In this document: piece by piece, positions 60,594 to 64,000 of the stretch | Numbering within the stretch: position 1 is the first letter of the stretch | Layout: each line of letters opens with the position of its first letter | Source of the DNA: Hypoxylon rubiginosum | Lineage: Eukaryota; Ascomycota; Sordariomycetes; Xylariales; Hypoxylaceae | Direction of reading: 5' to 3' | Assembly (NCBI GenBank): GCA_902806565.1 | Contig: CADCXA010000053.1 | Span: 1 to 64,000 of the forward strand | Length of the DNA: 64,000 bases | Translations under genes and position numbers: made by a program | The notes under the pieces: generated by a model | Database searches by the model: none | The model's input: only the letters and a program-made list of their open reading frames with translations | Told to the model about the DNA's origin: nothing

Positions 60594-62778
60594 TCATGAG
60601 TCCGTCTGAGCTGGAGAGTCCGATGGTCGGCTCCAAGTTCTAATGTGTCCTAGAATAATTTCAGCGTAGTTCATTACTCCTCTCCGGGTTTGTGCTCTTA
60701 CCTGTCTTACAGCTCGTCATGATGGCCTCTTCGGTGAACTCGATCCAGCTGAGCGGATCTTTGTCGGCTATCTTTGTCAACACGGGCGGCAGTATTGCCG
60801 TCCTAGATAGCGGTTCGACGGGATGATTGATCCTGTTTTCTTCGTCTCCATCTGCTGCTGAAACAACCGAGTCTGACCGCAACCTGCTGGCCGGAGTGCC
60901 CTGAGTCTCGGCACGATGCAACATAGGGAGTCGAGAGGAAACGCTGCCTCGCTGCCGGCTAGATGTCTAGTGGGCTATGTTAGCAAGTCCGACACAGTCG
61001 CACCTTGGAATGAGAGACCAACTGCCTTGGGTTTGTGCAACATCCCAACATTAAAATCCCAGAGGCATAACCGGCAGTCTTCGCCCACACTGCCAAAACG
61101 GTAATTTCTCTCGTCACATCTCCACGGGTCGAATGCAAGCGACGTAACCCATGACTGATGGCCTTGGCATCTTGCTATGAGTGTCGTTTCCGAAGGGCAC
61201 CAGATGGAGATCAAATCGTCTTGCCCTCCCGTGAGGACATACTTTCCGTCTGGAGACCAACACACACATGTGAATCCACCATAATACGCGTTGTACACAC
61301 CAACGAGCCTAAAATACGGTCAGTCATCGTCCAAGCCCGACGCTTCGAACCACTCACTCTTCCTTGAGATAGTCAATAATCCGCATAGTACCATCCTCGG
61401 AGACTACGGCGAGATGACGGTTGTCGGGAGAGAATTCAAGCGCGTTAATCCGCTGGTTTGACAATTTCCAGACAGCCACGGGGTTATTCTTCTGGTTTTT
61501 GGAATGGACGGATTTCAAGACGTTGATCTCTCTATAGTGGTCGACGACCTTGGGTGTCGCACCCTCCCCATTGGATTTGGTCTCCTCCTCCTCCGGGCTG
61601 AAGATGGCATCCTCTTTCTCCTTATCATAAACGACTAACGTGCCGTCCATATGAGCAGCGAGAAACAAGTTCTCGGCCCCGGGAATCCAACGTATTTGGG
61701 AGACTGGAGTCTTATTTATAACGCCCTGTAATTCTTTAGCACCGCCCCTCTGGAACGGACCGACACTCTCACATTCTTATTTAGCCTAGTATATCGCTGA
61801 GACATAGGCTCCCACCAAATGATCTCACCCGTCGAAAAGCCCATTATGATGTCGATATGGCTCGGACTCTTCGTGACCAAATTGACATCATGACTTAGGC
61901 AGTGCGCTTTTGTAAATAGAATCTTGGTCAGGTAGTCAGCTTTAGTAGAAGAAGACAAGTCCAGCCACTGAAAGGCACGGTTGATATTGGCAAATGCAAA
62001 GAGCCCGTCGCTAGGCCGATCGGAAAGCTTTTTGGAGAAGGCCTCGTTGATTATGACGCGGGAGATGAAAGACGAATTACTCTTAGTCATGTTGTTCTTG
62101 GGCTTCCGTCGCTTGTTAGGATCCTTAGTCTTCTCCGGTGCGAGTAGAGCATTTCCGTCGCCAAACGCCGGGGCTGACATGGCAGTCGCAGATGTCGACG
62201 GCCCTCCATCGCTCAAGGAGGTGCCTCTCCCCTCGCCATCGCTACTGAGCTTGGCGTCATTAGAATGTCGTCCCTCGCTAGGGTGTTCGGCTATGCTCGG
62301 GGATAGAGTCGTTGTCGTGGGAGTAAGCTTAAAAAGAGCGGGCGGCGGTGCTCGAGCTTCCAAGCTGAGGAGCGAGACCCGGGTTCCGGCCGTGGCGGGT
62401 TGCGGTGTTGTCGCTAACGGGTTGGGGTTAACAATGGGTGCTTCGGAAGGATGAGGCGGTGGTGTCGCAAGGAGGAGGTCCTCTTTAAGTACGTATGTTC
62501 CTATGCGGTAGCTTTAGCGGGATATCCAGATAGCTTCTTCTTCTTCTTCCGCGCAGCCGTACCCTCTCCAGCTAAGAATTGGTCTTCAGGTTTAGACAGG
62601 ATATTATTGGTCTCGATCATGGGGGTGGCATGGCCGGCAGCGACAGCGGCATTATACGCTGCCTGCGTAGGATACCTAGGCGGAGGCGGCAGCACACTGG
62701 AAATGCGGGCGGAGCTCGTTAGCAACATAGGCGTAATAGTAGGGGTAGGGGCATCAGGACAAGACGGTCTTACAACAT
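60594..62778 (-). CDS. creC: WD40 catabolite-repression protein CreC
   Basis: WD-repeat partner that stabilises the CreB deubiquitinase; related to human DMWD/WDR20. Seven exons: 62774-62778, 62563-62696, 61773-62500, 61358-61725, 61023-61308, 60702-60966 and 60594-60649, giving 613 residues. Exon 1 is only ATGTT; splicing to TGTGCTG makes the family start [11 protein letters not shown]. Next come [26 protein letters not shown] and a Lys-rich segment (KRRKPKNN). The WD40 region follows ([97 protein letters not shown]); the C-terminal blade ends [13 protein letters not shown]. The fifth intron uses a weak GTTGGT donor chosen to keep frame; it is the least certain junction. Five introns are shorter than 65 nt. 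Confidence 0.9.
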
Positions 62779-64000
62779 GGTGGGAGTTTACCAGGCCCCG
62801 AGGGGCGCTCGATAGGAATAAGGTCGTGCTGTGGCAGATCGTATCGCTCATAGCATTCGAGCAGCGCGATGCGACCAAATAAGCCGGGTAGTGAACGGGA
62901 TAGACAGAAGGAGAGAAACAATGTGGTTAAAAGGAGTTGAATTGAATGTGTCAGATAAGCAAGCTATAATAGAGGCATATCTGTAAGATCATATAGTCTG
63001 TAGTCTGTAGTCTTTAGCTGTGAGTTCACCTGAGTGATATGATATAGATACAAAAAGGTACAGTCTCGAGAGCGATCAAGGACGAAAGCTCTCAGTTGGC
63101 AACTGGTAGGAGCATCTGAGCATACCGAGGGAACAGGGGTATGGTTCGATGTGGGGTAAGAGGATACTACTATGTACCTATGTGCATTATAAGAAGGGAG
63201 GGACCTAGAGCTGCAAGAGCATCGCACTGACCTGACTGGAGAGTCTTCTCTCTTTCAGGGCTGCATCCCGCCTTGTAGCCTTGTAATATGTAATAAAGAT
63301 GCGAATATAGGTGATGTCTTCTGGGGTTTTCGCCTTATCAACATGCGAACTGCATTTCTGTCGTCATTCTTTCTTACGGCAGCACGGAACCTTGTCTGAA
63401 TATTTTGAGCATTCCGAATAAATAAGAAGCCAGTTAAATATAAATATAACTAAATGATATATCTATATATTTATATTATATATAATATAGGTTAGTTATG
63501 TAGGTACTTATGCTTGTGGTTATATGCAATTACCTACCTGCAAGTATGTACCTAACGCTATAAGTACCACCTAATACATGTACTTATAAATGTAAAAAGC
63601 TTACATGTACCTACATATGTACATATAATCGGAAAAGTAGCATCGGATTTGCTCCCGCTCTCACCACCACGCCTACAACCACGTCCGTCCCTAATAACTA
63701 TATACCACCAACTCAATTCCCATTACGGTTCAAACGGCCTTGCTCTAATCTATACTCGCTTCCCGCGACCGGACCGAACGAGCGGACGACAGCAGCAACG
63801 ACAGCAACATCAGCACCGCTTTGTCGACTAACTACATCAGTCGAATATACTTATCTTGTTCTCTCCTAAGGCTTGGCACCGAACCTATCCAGCCACCGCT
63901 GGCTTGGGAATAGATGGCATCGTAGCAGGGAAGGTCCATATTGCTAGATTCACTCAGCAGCATGGCTACAGGTACACCACCCTAAGCCTTACCTTATATC
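62779..64000. other. Upstream region of creC and likely 5' UTR of a truncated next gene
   Basis: 62779-63420 is the creC 5' flank. 63430-63640 is AT-rich with TACATGTA motifs. 63645-63960 turns C- and A-rich, like a fungal 5' UTR on the plus strand. An ATG at 63962 is followed by GCTACAG|GTACAC, which would read MATG then stop unless that GT is a splice donor. A gene probably starts near the right edge but cannot be identified. Confidence 0.4.

Overview
The window is nuclear DNA of a filamentous ascomycete (Pezizomycotina, most likely a Sordariomycete). Genes carry short GT-AG introns, mostly 47-110 nt, with CTAAC/CTGAC-like branch sites. The encoded proteins include fungal families (Clr5 domain, CreC, CreD, Slm1, fused BioDA), and a repeat block shows the extreme AT bias left by repeat-induced point mutation (RIP). 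No bacterial-style operons, CRISPR arrays, rRNA or recognisable tRNA genes were seen.

Layout. 1-14110 is an AT-rich RIP-ravaged heterochromatic block. It holds a Ty1/Copia LTR retrotransposon (about 3603-11170, plus strand; LTR pair plus recognisable integrase, reverse transcriptase and RNase H traces), a direct-repeat pair further right, and about 260-bp inverted repeats near both edges. Euchromatin starts abruptly. 14622-19112 carries MED7, a ZNF830/CCDC16-type splicing factor and an F-box protein. 19113-25823 is gene-poor and rich in minisatellites. 25824-34553 carries a small Cys-rich conserved protein, a LAMTOR1/Meh1-type TORC1 anchor, and a complete core biotin cluster: bioDA (fused dethiobiotin synthetase/DAPA aminotransferase), bioF and bioB. 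35523-38292 holds two unrelated small secreted proteins in a gene-sparse stretch. 40766-51692 carries housekeeping genes: alanine aminotransferase, RPN7, the mRNA cap methyltransferase ABD1, a Clr5-domain protein and SLM1. 53841-62778 carries creD (arrestin-like ubiquitin-ligase adaptor) and creC (WD40 partner of the CreB deubiquitinase), both members of the carbon catabolite repression ubiquitin network, only 4.8 kb apart.

How the genes work together. BioF makes KAPA, BioDA converts KAPA via DAPA to dethiobiotin, and BioB inserts sulfur to give biotin; bioDA and bioF are divergent from a 350-bp shared promoter and bioF and bioB converge. CreC and CreD act on opposite sides of ubiquitin control of transporters and repression. 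LAMTOR1 (TORC1) and Slm1 (TORC2) are both TOR-pathway membrane proteins. Most multi-exon models here were assembled by hand from splice signals and reading phase; exon coordinates are in each entry.
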